From DASQZK01 sp963809925 (GTDB lineage: Bacteria > Bacteroidota > Bacteroidia > Bacteroidales > GCA-2748055): DNA of 64,000 bases. Below are positions 56,507 to 64,000 of the stretch, in pieces; the stretch's first letter is position 1; the number at the start of each line of letters is the position of its first letter. The stretch spans positions 434,001-498,000 of the forward strand of contig CAWELH010000003.1 of NCBI GenBank assembly GCA_963809925.1, written 5' to 3'. Position numbers and translations under genes: made by a program. The notes below the pieces were generated by a model. That model was not told the DNA's origin, ran no database searches, and saw nothing but the letters and a program-made list of their open reading frames with translations.

Positions 56507-56552
56507 GCCGGTCTGATTAATATTGTAGCAGAATCATTATTTTTAGACCGGC
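56507..56552. promoter_or_regulatory. 8-bp inverted repeat upstream of the acetyltransferase gene
   Basis: GCCGGTCT (56507-56514) and AGACCGGC (56545-56552) are perfect inverted repeats about 30 bases apart, ending 33 bases before the ATG at 56586. It could be an operator or a transcript hairpin. Confidence 0.35.
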
Positions 56553-56585
56553 AAAATCACGGTTATCCCTTTAATCTGATAAAAT

Positions 56586-57695
56586 ATGTCAGCTTCAAAT
56601 GAGCCCACAGCACAACCCCAGCGGTTGGTTTCCATCGATTTTTTCCGAGGTGTCACGATGTTTTTACTAATTGGTGAGTTTACAGGGTTTTTCAGCAATA
56701 TGACCAGCCCTTCCCTCAACCATACCATCGTAAGTTTAATTGGGCAACAATTTCATCATCACGACTGGCATGGCCTTCATTTCTGGGACCTGATTCAGCC
56801 GTTCTTCATGTTTATCGTCGGGGTTTCCCTTCCTTTTTCAATAAAAAAACGAATAAAAATGGGTGACAGCAGCAGATCCGTTCTTATGCATGTCCTCCAG
56901 CGTTCATTTTTACTGCTTTTATTCGGCTGGGCACTTTACTGTATCGAACCGGGACGCATCACGTTCAGATTTCAGAACGTTCTGGCACAACTTTCCGTGA
57001 CCTACCTGGCTGCCTACGTCATTATGCGAAAACCGGCATACTGGCAGATCGGTTTCACCGTCCTTATTCTTCTTCTCACGGAGTTTGCGTACCGTTTTTT
57101 TCCGGTTCCCGGATTTAACGAACCCTTCATCCCGGATCATAACCTGGGAGCCTGGGTCGATTTGAAGATATCGGGCGAGCTTTCAGGCGGACACTGGGTT
57201 TCCCTCAATGCGATACCGACAATTGCCCATACGGTTTGGGGTGTACTTGCCGGACAACTCATCATGAGTGATCGTAAACCGCTGCAAAAGATAAGGATTA
57301 TGATCATTGCGGGCATAATACTGCTCATCGCGGGTTACGCCCTTGACCCGGTAACGCCCATCATCAAGCGTATCTCCACCAGCACCTTTGTAATGGTCAG
57401 CGGAGGATACAGCATCCTTGCCCTCTGTTTCTCTTACTGGCTGCTGGATATCAGAAATATAAGCAAATGGGCTAAGATGTTCGTCATTGTTGGGATGAAT
57501 CCGCTCTTTATATACATTTTCGCCCATGTAGGCGGGGCGGCTTTTATCCGACACATGCTGGCCCCCTTTACCTCGGCCGTTTTCGCTTTCACAGGCGACC
57601 TGGGTGTAAAATTCATTACAAGCGCCCTCGTGTGGGCCGGGCTGTGGTATATCTGTTACTGGCTTTATAAACGAAAGATTTTCATAAAGATATGA
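56586..57695 (+). CDS. HGSNAT/NagX-like membrane acetyltransferase (DUF5009)
   Basis: The product has 369 residues with about ten to eleven membrane segments. The start QRLVSIDFFRGVTMFLLIGE and HHHDWHGLHFWDLIQPFFMF match the family related to heparan-alpha-glucosaminide N-acetyltransferase, in which a membrane His is acetylated and acetyl is passed to an amino sugar. HDWHG supplies the likely His. It would acetylate a cell-envelope or incoming amino sugar. It has no partner gene on its strand. Confidence 0.82.
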   Translation: MSASNEPTAQPQRLVSIDFFRGVTMFLLIGEFTGFFSNMTSPSLNHTIVSLIGQQFHHHDWHGLHFWDLIQPFFMFIVGVSLPFSIKKRIKMGDSSRSVLMHVLQRSFLLLLFGWALYCIEPGRITFRFQNVLAQLSVTYLAAYVIMRKPAYWQIGFTVLILLLTEFAYRFFPVPGFNEPFIPDHNLGAWVDLKISGELSGGHWVSLNAIPTIAHTVWGVLAGQLIMSDRKPLQKIRIMIIAGIILLIAGYALDPVTPIIKRISTSTFVMVSGGYSILALCFSYWLLDIRNISKWAKMFVIVGMNPLFIYIFAHVGGAAFIRHMLAPFTSAVFAFTGDLGVKFITSALVWAGLWYICYWLYKRKIFIKI

Positions 57696-57757
57696 TGGGA
57701 AGGAGAGGAGGAGGCGCGGCTACCATCGTGTAAATGGGAAAGTACCGGTAAAACCTT

Positions 57758-58741
57758 TCATTGATCACCGATCACTTCATCGTCAGCGGTCTGAGACTTT
57801 ACCCGCTCAATTTCAGCCATCCGCTGACCCAGGGCGTAACTGTAATTCTTTGAATCCTTATTCCTGTATTTTCCCCATGCGGCCTGTGCCCATTCCCTTG
57901 CCAGATCGTATTCTCCAAGGATTTCGTAAATCACGGCGAGATTGTGTGCACTGCGTCCTTTAACTTTCCTGTGCCGGTCATTCATAGCATTATTCAGAGC
58001 TTCGATCGCAGCATCCCAGTCATTTACATCCATCATTCTGGCACCTACCTTAAGATCATTACTTCCTTTACCATGATTGTAATAAATACGATGCACCCGA
58101 TACCAGGTGGGAGAGATCCTCTCGCCATAGCGTACACCTGCCTGATGTGCAGCATCCCTTATGGCATCATTTTTATCCAGAACTCTGCTGATCACCGATT
58201 GAACGGAGGTAGCTGGCTGACTCCATGCCATTTTTTGTGAGTAATTGATCTGGTCAATGATGGTTCTGGTTGAAAGGTCATACAGTCGGAAACCGACCTT
58301 AACCTGTGCGTAATTTCCCAGAAAATCAGAATCAAAGATATCCAGTGAGATGATGGCGTCCGACTTAAACTCATTACAGAGGGATTCAATCTCCGTCCAG
58401 TTGAGAGGATCAGGAAATTCGACACCCATGCCGGAATTGGTATAATTTTTTTGTGTACGCACAGCGGTGTATCGCCGGGAATTGTTCAGACGGGTAAAAA
58501 GCCCGTCGAGGCATATCTGTGAGGCTGCCTTGTCCTGATTAATGCCTTCTCCGGTCAGTCCACCTTCGATGATGCTCAGGCCTTTTTTGTCGATCTGGCT
58601 TCTGTTAATGATAGCCAATGATTTTATGTTACCCGGCACATTGATCTCGGCAGGAAAAATGGCATCAAAGGTAATGGTGGGTGCACCACAGATCAGAAAT
58701 ACAATTGTACCTAAAAGGATAGTTTTCAGACTGGTTTTCAT
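57758..58741 (-). CDS. DUF6340 protein with TPR-like end
   Basis: The product has 327 residues. A signal peptide (about 1-20) is followed by DUF6340-type text (about 35-200, INVPGNIKSLAIINRSQID) and a helical tetratricopeptide-like region (about 235-310, WDAAIEALNNAMND and YDLAREWAQAAWGKY). The family is Bacteroidota-specific, exported, and of unknown function. It stands alone. Confidence 0.75.
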   Translation of the reverse strand: MKTSLKTILLGTIVFLICGAPTITFDAIFPAEINVPGNIKSLAIINRSQIDKKGLSIIEGGLTGEGINQDKAASQICLDGLFTRLNNSRRYTAVRTQKNYTNSGMGVEFPDPLNWTEIESLCNEFKSDAIISLDIFDSDFLGNYAQVKVGFRLYDLSTRTIIDQINYSQKMAWSQPATSVQSVISRVLDKNDAIRDAAHQAGVRYGERISPTWYRVHRIYYNHGKGSNDLKVGARMMDVNDWDAAIEALNNAMNDRHRKVKGRSAHNLAVIYEILGEYDLAREWAQAAWGKYRNKDSKNYSYALGQRMAEIERVKSQTADDEVIGDQ

Positions 58742-58966
58742 TTGGAGAGGTGTTTGAGTTATTTTTAAATCTTCCTATTCTACGGATTATGTCATAAAAA
58801 GTTTTGACAAGAATGCACAGCACCGTTGCAGGCGCTGATCAATCCATTGACAGATTGCGATACGCTTTTAAAAAACAGGCCTTTATTCCAACAAGATTTC
58901 CGGATGCCACCATTGCCATGTTCTAAAAAATCTTTAATTTGATCATCCAATTAAAACTACCGGATT

Positions 58967-59512
58967 ATGAAAAGGAACATTCTGATCATTTTTGCTGCCC
59001 TGGTATTTTTTCTTTGTGGGGCATTTTCCGCCGGTTTCATCTTTAACAGGAAAAACGACATGAACTTACTTGATAACAAAAAGATGGCTCAGGTCGCCAT
59101 CGTCGTAAGAGATATAGAAAAATCCGCTGCGGCATATGCGCGCCTTTTCAATACGGAGGTTCCGGAAATTTCTATTACTGAAGAACCTTCTGACAAACCA
59201 ACGTTGTATGATGGAAAACATACTAATGCACAGGCCAGACTGGCTTTTTTTAACCTGGAGAATATTCAGATCGAACTTATCCAGCCTGTTGGGAAGCCCA
59301 GCACATGGAACGACTTTCTGGAGCAACATGGAGAGGGTATTCATCACATCGCTTTCTGGGTGGAAGGAATGCAAAAACACGTCAATCTCTTTAAGGAGAA
59401 TGGCATGCCTGAGGTGCAAAGTGGTGGCTGGGATGGCGGTGAATATAGTTATATAGATGCCTCGGACAATCTGGGTATTGTCGTCGAACTTCTTGAAAAT
59501 TATAATAAATAA
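58967..59512 (+). CDS. exported VOC-family (glyoxalase-like) protein
   Basis: The product has 181 residues. An N-terminal membrane or signal segment (about 5-25) precedes a vicinal-oxygen-chelate domain (about 40-180) with KMAQVAIVVRDIEKSAAAYA, HHIAFWVEGM and NLGIVVELLE. Metal-binding His/Glu positions fit a methylmalonyl-CoA-epimerase-like or glyoxalase-like fold, but the exported form is unusual. Substrate unknown. Confidence 0.8.
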   Translation: MKRNILIIFAALVFFLCGAFSAGFIFNRKNDMNLLDNKKMAQVAIVVRDIEKSAAAYARLFNTEVPEISITEEPSDKPTLYDGKHTNAQARLAFFNLENIQIELIQPVGKPSTWNDFLEQHGEGIHHIAFWVEGMQKHVNLFKENGMPEVQSGGWDGGEYSYIDASDNLGIVVELLENYNK

Positions 59513-59637
59513 TTGTTTGATAATAAGAGTTTTGTGATGGCAGGCTCCCATCCGTTGCATCTCCTGGAATTCGCAGCCTACCTGTTGAGTAGTGAAGGAG
59601 CTTTAAAAATTATGGCTGTTTAATTAATCTGTTTACG

Positions 59638-60795
59638 ATGATAAAACGTAAGATAAAAATGGGCATGGTGGGCGGCGGCCCCGGGTCTTTTATCGGCATT
59701 GTTCATTTTAATGCTGCTGTCCTTGATGGCCAGATCGAACTCGTTTGCGGGGCTTTCAGCTCCGATCCCGGAAAATCTAAGACAGCCGGAGAAAATTATT
59801 TTTTGGACCCCGGACGTGTTTATACGGATTATCACGAGATGTTTGAAAAAGAGAAACTACTCCCCCCGGGAGAGCGAATGGATTTTGTATGCATCGTTAC
59901 TCCGAATCATCTGCATTATGAGCCTGCAAGACTCGCCCTTGAGAACGGTTTCAATGTGGTGAGTGACAAACCGCTTACCTTCACCAGCGAGGAGGCAGCC
60001 GATCTGACACGGTTGGTTGAATCTACCGGGCTGATCTTTGCCGTTACCCATGCCTACACCGGTTATCCAATGGTAAAGGAAGCCCGCCATCTTATTGCTA
60101 CGGGTGAATTGGGTAAAATCAGAAAAGTAGTGGTTGAGTATCCGCAAGGATGGTTAAGTAGTGCTGTCGAGAAAGAGGGCAATGCTCAGGCATCCTGGCG
60201 GACTGATCCACAAAGATCAGGTAAATCGGGTTGTATGGGCGACATCGGGACACATGCTCTTAACCTCGCAGAATATATCACCGGGCTTAAGGTAACCAGC
60301 CTTTGTGCTGATCTTAGCACCTTTGTCCCGGGACGTCTTCTGGATGATGACGGGAATGTACTCCTCCGGTTTGATAACGATGCGAGAGGAGTTCTTTATG
60401 CCAGCCAGATATCGGCGGGTGAGGAAAACAGTCTCACGATCCGGATTTATGGTGAAAACGGAGGGATGGAATGGCACCAGATGGAGCCAAATACACTGGT
60501 TATTAAATGGGCCGGAAAACCCATTGAGGTCAAACGTGCCGGAACACCATGGCTCTCAGCCTCTGCGGCATATAATACACGCCTACCCTCGGGTCACCCG
60601 GAAGGGCTCATCGAAGCTTTTGCAAATATATACAGGAATGTTGCCACCTGCATACTTTGCAGGGATAACGAAACAGAGATACCTGAAGAAGCACTTGATT
60701 TCCCCGGAGTACGCGACGGACTTCGTGGCATGCAATTTATTGATGCCCTGATCAGATCCGGCGAAAGCAATGAAAAATGGACATCATTTAATTAA
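59638..60795 (+). CDS. Gfo/Idh/MocA-family oxidoreductase
   Basis: The product has 385 residues. The Rossmann start MGMVGGGPGSFIG, the catalytic-type SDKPLTFTSEEA, and GDIGTHALNLAEYITG identify the family, which oxidises or epimerises sugars with NAD(P). It is about 120 bases before a sugar-phosphate isomerase-type gene on the same strand; together they suggest catabolism of an uncommon sugar or inositol derivative. The gene is intact. Confidence 0.9.
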   Translation: MIKRKIKMGMVGGGPGSFIGIVHFNAAVLDGQIELVCGAFSSDPGKSKTAGENYFLDPGRVYTDYHEMFEKEKLLPPGERMDFVCIVTPNHLHYEPARLALENGFNVVSDKPLTFTSEEAADLTRLVESTGLIFAVTHAYTGYPMVKEARHLIATGELGKIRKVVVEYPQGWLSSAVEKEGNAQASWRTDPQRSGKSGCMGDIGTHALNLAEYITGLKVTSLCADLSTFVPGRLLDDDGNVLLRFDNDARGVLYASQISAGEENSLTIRIYGENGGMEWHQMEPNTLVIKWAGKPIEVKRAGTPWLSASAAYNTRLPSGHPEGLIEAFANIYRNVATCILCRDNETEIPEEALDFPGVRDGLRGMQFIDALIRSGESNEKWTSFN

Positions 60796-60913
60796 GCGGT
60801 TGACGGCTCTTTGTAGGAAACTGTTGCAACGGCAATAAATATAAATCTGTTAAATTGTTTGAAAGCTTTTTGCTGATCTTACGATATTGATTCGTACATA
60901 TAAATCAACTACT

Positions 60914-61913
60914 ATGGCACGACCGGTAACATTATTCACAGGGCAATGGGCTGATCTGACCCTTGAACAAGTGTGTGAGAAAGCACGCTCCTTTGGATTT
61001 GATGGTGTTGAGCTTGCCTGCTGGGGCGATCATTTCGAGGTTGATAAGGCAGACCAGGCCTACTGTGATGCGAGGAAAAAAGTCCTTGAAAAATACCACA
61101 TGAAACTCTATACGATTTCAACGCATCTTGTGGGACAGGCGGTTTGTGATCCGGTTGATGAAAGACATAAAGCAGATCCTCCCGGCATATGTATGGGGAG
61201 ACGGTGATCCGGAAGGGGTGAGACAACGGGCAGCTGCAGAGATCATCAGGACAGGTGAGGCCGCTGCACGACTGGGTGTAAAAACGGTGGCAGGCTTTAC
61301 TGGGAGTCCAATCTGGCATATGTTATATGCCTTTCCGCCCGTATCGCGAACGACATGATCGACGTGGTTACAAGGAATTTGCACGAAGATGTATGCCAAT
61401 CCTGGATGCATACCAGGATCTTGGAGTGAAGTTTGCTCTCGAAGCCCATCCAACAGAAATTGCCTTCGATATTGTCTACTGCCTCACGTGCTCTCGAAGC
61501 TGTCAATCATCATCCTGCATTTCGGTTTTAATTATGATCCAAGTCATTTTGGCTACCAGGGTGTGGATTACATCGAATTTATACATCGGTTCAGTGACCG
61601 GATCTTCCACGTCCATATCAAGGATGCAAGCTGGTCGGATACTCCTTGTGAAGCAGGTGTATTCGGTGGACATACTGAATTCGGTGATCAACGGAGATAT
61701 TGGGATTTTGTCAGTCCGGGACGTGGGAATGTTCAGTTCGGGAAAATCATCAGGATGCTGAACAGGATCAATTATCGGGGTCCGTTATCCGTGGAGTGGG
61801 AGGACAGTGGAATGGACAGGGACCATGGGGCCCGGGAAGCTTGTGAATTCGTGAGGAAACTCGATTTTGAACCTTCATCCCAGGCCTTTGACGATGCCTT
61901 TAAGAGTAAGTAA
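60914..61913 (+). pseudogene. sugar phosphate isomerase/epimerase (AP-endonuclease fold), five indels
   Basis: One gene of about 330 residues is cut into six frame segments. Start [20 protein letters not shown] is clear. One A removed near 61166 restores [12 protein letters not shown]; two missing bases near 61348 and 61364 restore NDMID and RGYKEFARR; one T removed near 61476 gives [18 protein letters not shown]; one C removed near 61524 gives [13 protein letters not shown] and the end at 61913. It has the TIM-barrel family's [10 protein letters not shown] and HVHIKDASW with metal-binding Glu/His/Asp. It was probably a partner of the Gfo/Idh gene. Five indels in one kilobase is the densest damage in the window. 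Confidence 0.85.
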
Positions 61914-62001
61914 GCAATGCGTTTCATATCAAAGCAGGGTGTGAAGGTGCTTTGTGACACTTCACCTGAATAGTTTTTCTTTAAACATCTTTTTAACGCA
62001 T

Positions 62002-62787
62002 TCAATACAGCAGTATAAAATCACTGCTATTCCCGGTAGGAGCTGTTTCAAAATAGGTTTTGAACTTTTCAATGGTACCGGAAACCTTCTTACTTTCTTT
62101 TGTGAATGCGGGCGAAGGGCTGTTTGAATCATCTGGAAAATATAGCCTTCGCCGTTCGTAGGAATCAAAAACGCGAAGTATGGCATATTTTCCTTTATAG
62201 GATCCCCTGTCTCCTTTAAGAAGGTACACATAGTACCCGTCAATATTATTCTGGAATGCAACATTCAGTTCCTCGGCTGCGAATGCTTCCAGTTTTTCTT
62301 CTGCCCCGGCTTTGACTTCGGGAAAACATACAGATATTACCTCTCCGAGCTGGGGGTTGACCATTTTATCGTAACCTGTAACAATAAAATCAGTGTATTC
62401 ATTTATATCTTCAACCAGTGGTTCCTCTGGGGCCTGAAACTTGAAACGGCTTAGTGCGGCATTCCATTTTGGATAATTTGTGATATCGGAAACCGGAAAA
62501 TAGTAATCTCTCGTTTCTACATAATTGAAACCCCATATCATGTTGTATTTGCCAATCCTGTTTCCGCGGTCGCCTTTCATGATCCATGCACTGACGCCCT
62601 TTGTGTGTTCACGGATATTGCGGCACCACTGGTTGTAATAGTTCTGAAAAACGATTTCATTGGTTTCCGGCCTGAGATCAAGCTCCCTGATGGCAATGAG
62701 CTCAGGGAGATCCTGTGCAATGAGACCGGGGACGGCCAGGTTCGTTAAGAAGAAAAACAGAAATAACCATCTGACTGATTTTTTCAT
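62002..62787 (-). CDS. secreted protein with duplicated KGDRG module
   Basis: The product has 261 residues with a signal peptide (about 1-24). Two copies of the pattern KGDRGxxxGKY ... ExRxxYFP occur at 71-98 and 191-218, exactly 120 residues apart, so the mature protein arose by internal duplication. Spacing of every marked residue is the same in both. I recall no named family for it; it could be a small exported alpha/beta protein. It stands alone, converging on the broken isomerase gene. Confidence 0.7.
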   Translation of the reverse strand: MKKSVRWLFLFFFLTNLAVPGLIAQDLPELIAIRELDLRPETNEIVFQNYYNQWCRNIREHTKGVSAWIMKGDRGNRIGKYNMIWGFNYVETRDYYFPVSDITNYPKWNAALSRFKFQAPEEPLVEDINEYTDFIVTGYDKMVNPQLGEVISVCFPEVKAGAEEKLEAFAAEELNVAFQNNIDGYYVYLLKGDRGSYKGKYAILRVFDSYERRRLYFPDDSNSPSPAFTKESKKVSGTIEKFKTYFETAPTGNSSDFILLY

Positions 62788-63030
62788 GACTTCCGGGTTA
62801 AAATTTCAGAATAACTTCAGATATTCTTTTCGCAAAAAGAAAGAACAGAGAACCTGTTTGCTGCTGGCTGACAAATTTGTTTTCCCCGTAACCGATACCA
62901 TTGTAAAGGTAATTCTTCCATTGTCCAATGTCAAATTTCACAGCCTGTTTAGTGATATAAGGCGCAGGTCTGAAAAGGGAGTTCAAATAATCCGAAGGTA
63001 TGGTCCTTTTGGTAAATTGGGGACAATGCC

Positions 63031-63657
63031 TCAGCTGGTACCAAAAAGCCGGTCACCGGCATCACCCAGCCCAGGTACGATGTAGCCATGATCATTCAGC
63101 TTTTCGTCGAGGGCGGAAAGGTAAATATCCACATCCGGATGGTCGTCGGAGATGCGCCTGACACCTTCAGGGGCACCGACAATGCAAACCAGCCTGATTA
63201 CCCTGGCCCCTGCTTTCTTTACTTCACGAATGGCTTCACTGGCACTGCCACCGGTCGCAAGCATGGGATCCAAAACCATAACTATGGAATCGGAAAGGTG
63301 GGAGGGAAACCTGGAATAATAGGTAACAGGCTTCAACGATTTGGGATCACGGTACATCCCTATATGCCCCACCTTTGCAGTGGGTATCAGATTGGTAATT
63401 CCGTCAACCATGCCCAGGCCGGCCCGCAGAACCGGAACAAGCACGATATCAGCTGCCATCTCAAATGTTTGGCAGGTACCAACAGGAGTTTCAATTTTAA
63501 TGGTTTTCATCGGGAGGCGATGTGTGATTTCATAGACCATCAAACCCGCAATTTCATTCAGGTTCTGACGAAAATCCTTTGTTCCGGTCTCACGCCGCCG
63601 CATCTGGCTGAGCTTATGGATGATCAACGGGTGTTCAAGAAGGTTAAGCATACGCAA
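63031..63657 (-). CDS. upp: uracil phosphoribosyltransferase
   Basis: The product has 208 residues. The PRPP loop VLDPMLATGGSASEAI and uracil-site YIVPGLGDAGDRLFGT are diagnostic. It makes UMP from uracil and PRPP in pyrimidine salvage. The gene is complete; no permease gene is adjacent. Confidence 0.97.
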   Translation of the reverse strand: MRMLNLLEHPLIIHKLSQMRRRETGTKDFRQNLNEIAGLMVYEITHRLPMKTIKIETPVGTCQTFEMAADIVLVPVLRAGLGMVDGITNLIPTAKVGHIGMYRDPKSLKPVTYYSRFPSHLSDSIVMVLDPMLATGGSASEAIREVKKAGARVIRLVCIVGAPEGVRRISDDHPDVDIYLSALDEKLNDHGYIVPGLGDAGDRLFGTS

Positions 63658-63790
63658 ATCGTATCAGATGAATAGAAGGAGTAAAAGTACATGAATATAA
63701 CCCAAATTTTTATTCTCCAATATTCAATGAACCATCCGATAGGTGTAAGAGGACAAAAAATTTATATTGAAACCAGTCTTAAGATCATTG

Positions 63791-63804
63791 ATTATGATCA
63801 TAAT
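63791..63804. promoter_or_regulatory. 14-bp perfect palindrome
   Basis: ATTATGATCATAAT is self-complementary and lies between upp and the next gene, about 115 bases before its ATG. It could be an operator; nothing links it to a known regulator. Confidence 0.25.
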
Positions 63805-63919
63805 ATACCGTAAATTACACTTTTACTATTCGATGAGGAAATCTGCTGAATCCTTTTATACCAAACCCTTCCGGCATTCGTTTGTTTCATAGACTTTAAA
63901 TATTATTATCAGGAAACTC

Positions 63920-64000
63920 ATGGCAACAAAAAAGACAAGCCCGAAAACAGGGGGCACTAAACCGAAAACAGCGCAGAAACCCAAATCAGCGCAGAAAACT
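63920..64000 (+). CDS. start of a Lys/Pro/Ala-rich protein (partial)
   Basis: ATG 63920 follows AGGAAACTC and opens 27 codons to the window edge: MATKKTSPKTGGTKPKTAQK and on, with repeated K-P/K-T/Q-K units. Such basic, low-complexity N-terminal tails occur on DNA-binding or ribosome-associated proteins, but the fold lies outside the window. Confidence 0.55.
   Translation, partial: MATKKTSPKTGGTKPKTAQKPKSAQKT

Overview
The window looks like a chromosome segment of a Bacteroidota bacterium, probably an environmental, anaerobic or microaerobic member of the Bacteroidales/Marinilabiliales type. The reasons are Bacteroidota-style -7 boxes (TAnnTTTG) before several genes, LytS/LytTR signalling, a TonB-dependent receptor, lipoprotein-anchored glycoside hydrolases, DUF4914 and DUF6340 proteins, and the gene order purH-mreB-mreC-mreD-mrdA-rodA. 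The genus cannot be told from this sequence.

Layout. 1-3.3 kb: the end of an outer-membrane barrel gene, a TonB receptor with the CxxxM copper-site motif of OprC/NosA, and a convergent diheme cytochrome c. 3.4-18 kb: a visibly AT-rich accessory stretch starting at tRNA-Pro(CGG). It holds 184-bp tandem repeats, a UPF0182 gene broken by four single-base insertions, a GreA/GreB-family factor, a decayed IS21-like end, a LytS/LytTR pair with a frameshifted kinase, and many short or decayed genes (DUF5655, ArsR, SRPBCC, AraC, F420-reductase-like, heavy-metal-binding, CsbD, AhpD-like). No integrase or transposase is visible. 18-23.7 kb: a same-strand carbohydrate set of NodB-like deacetylase, UroD-type methyltransferase, EamA transporter and GH28 (frameshifted).

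24-27.5 kb: a nitric oxide module, with quinol NO reductase divergent from an iron-centre repair protein (RIC/ScdA) and an Rrf2 regulator. A 28-bp near-perfect palindrome lies between two back-to-back -7 boxes. 27.7-28.2 kb: five units of a 103-bp intergenic repeat. 28.8-38.6 kb: DUF4914 P-loop protein, YkgJ-type cysteine cluster protein, a large PAS/GAF hybrid kinase, a GH26 mannanase lipoprotein, a hybrid kinase lacking its phospho-accepting histidine, and Hsp20. 38.8-57.7 kb: housekeeping genes (MalY-type aminotransferase, thioesterase, ksgA, mgtE, ABC permease, purH, the rod-shape operon, AcpH-like protein, a 2,3-cyclic-diphosphoglycerate-synthetase-like GTPase, EamA, pgi, HGSNAT-like acetyltransferase). 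57.8-64 kb: DUF6340 TPR protein, VOC protein, Gfo/Idh oxidoreductase with a heavily frameshifted sugar isomerase, a secreted protein with an exact 120-residue internal duplication, upp, and the start of a Lys/Pro-rich protein.

A recurring oddity is single-base frameshifts. I reconstruct 15 across six genes, about twelve of them insertions, while many long genes nearby are intact. That bias fits base-call or assembly error at least as well as true decay, so these genes are marked as broken only in this sequence.
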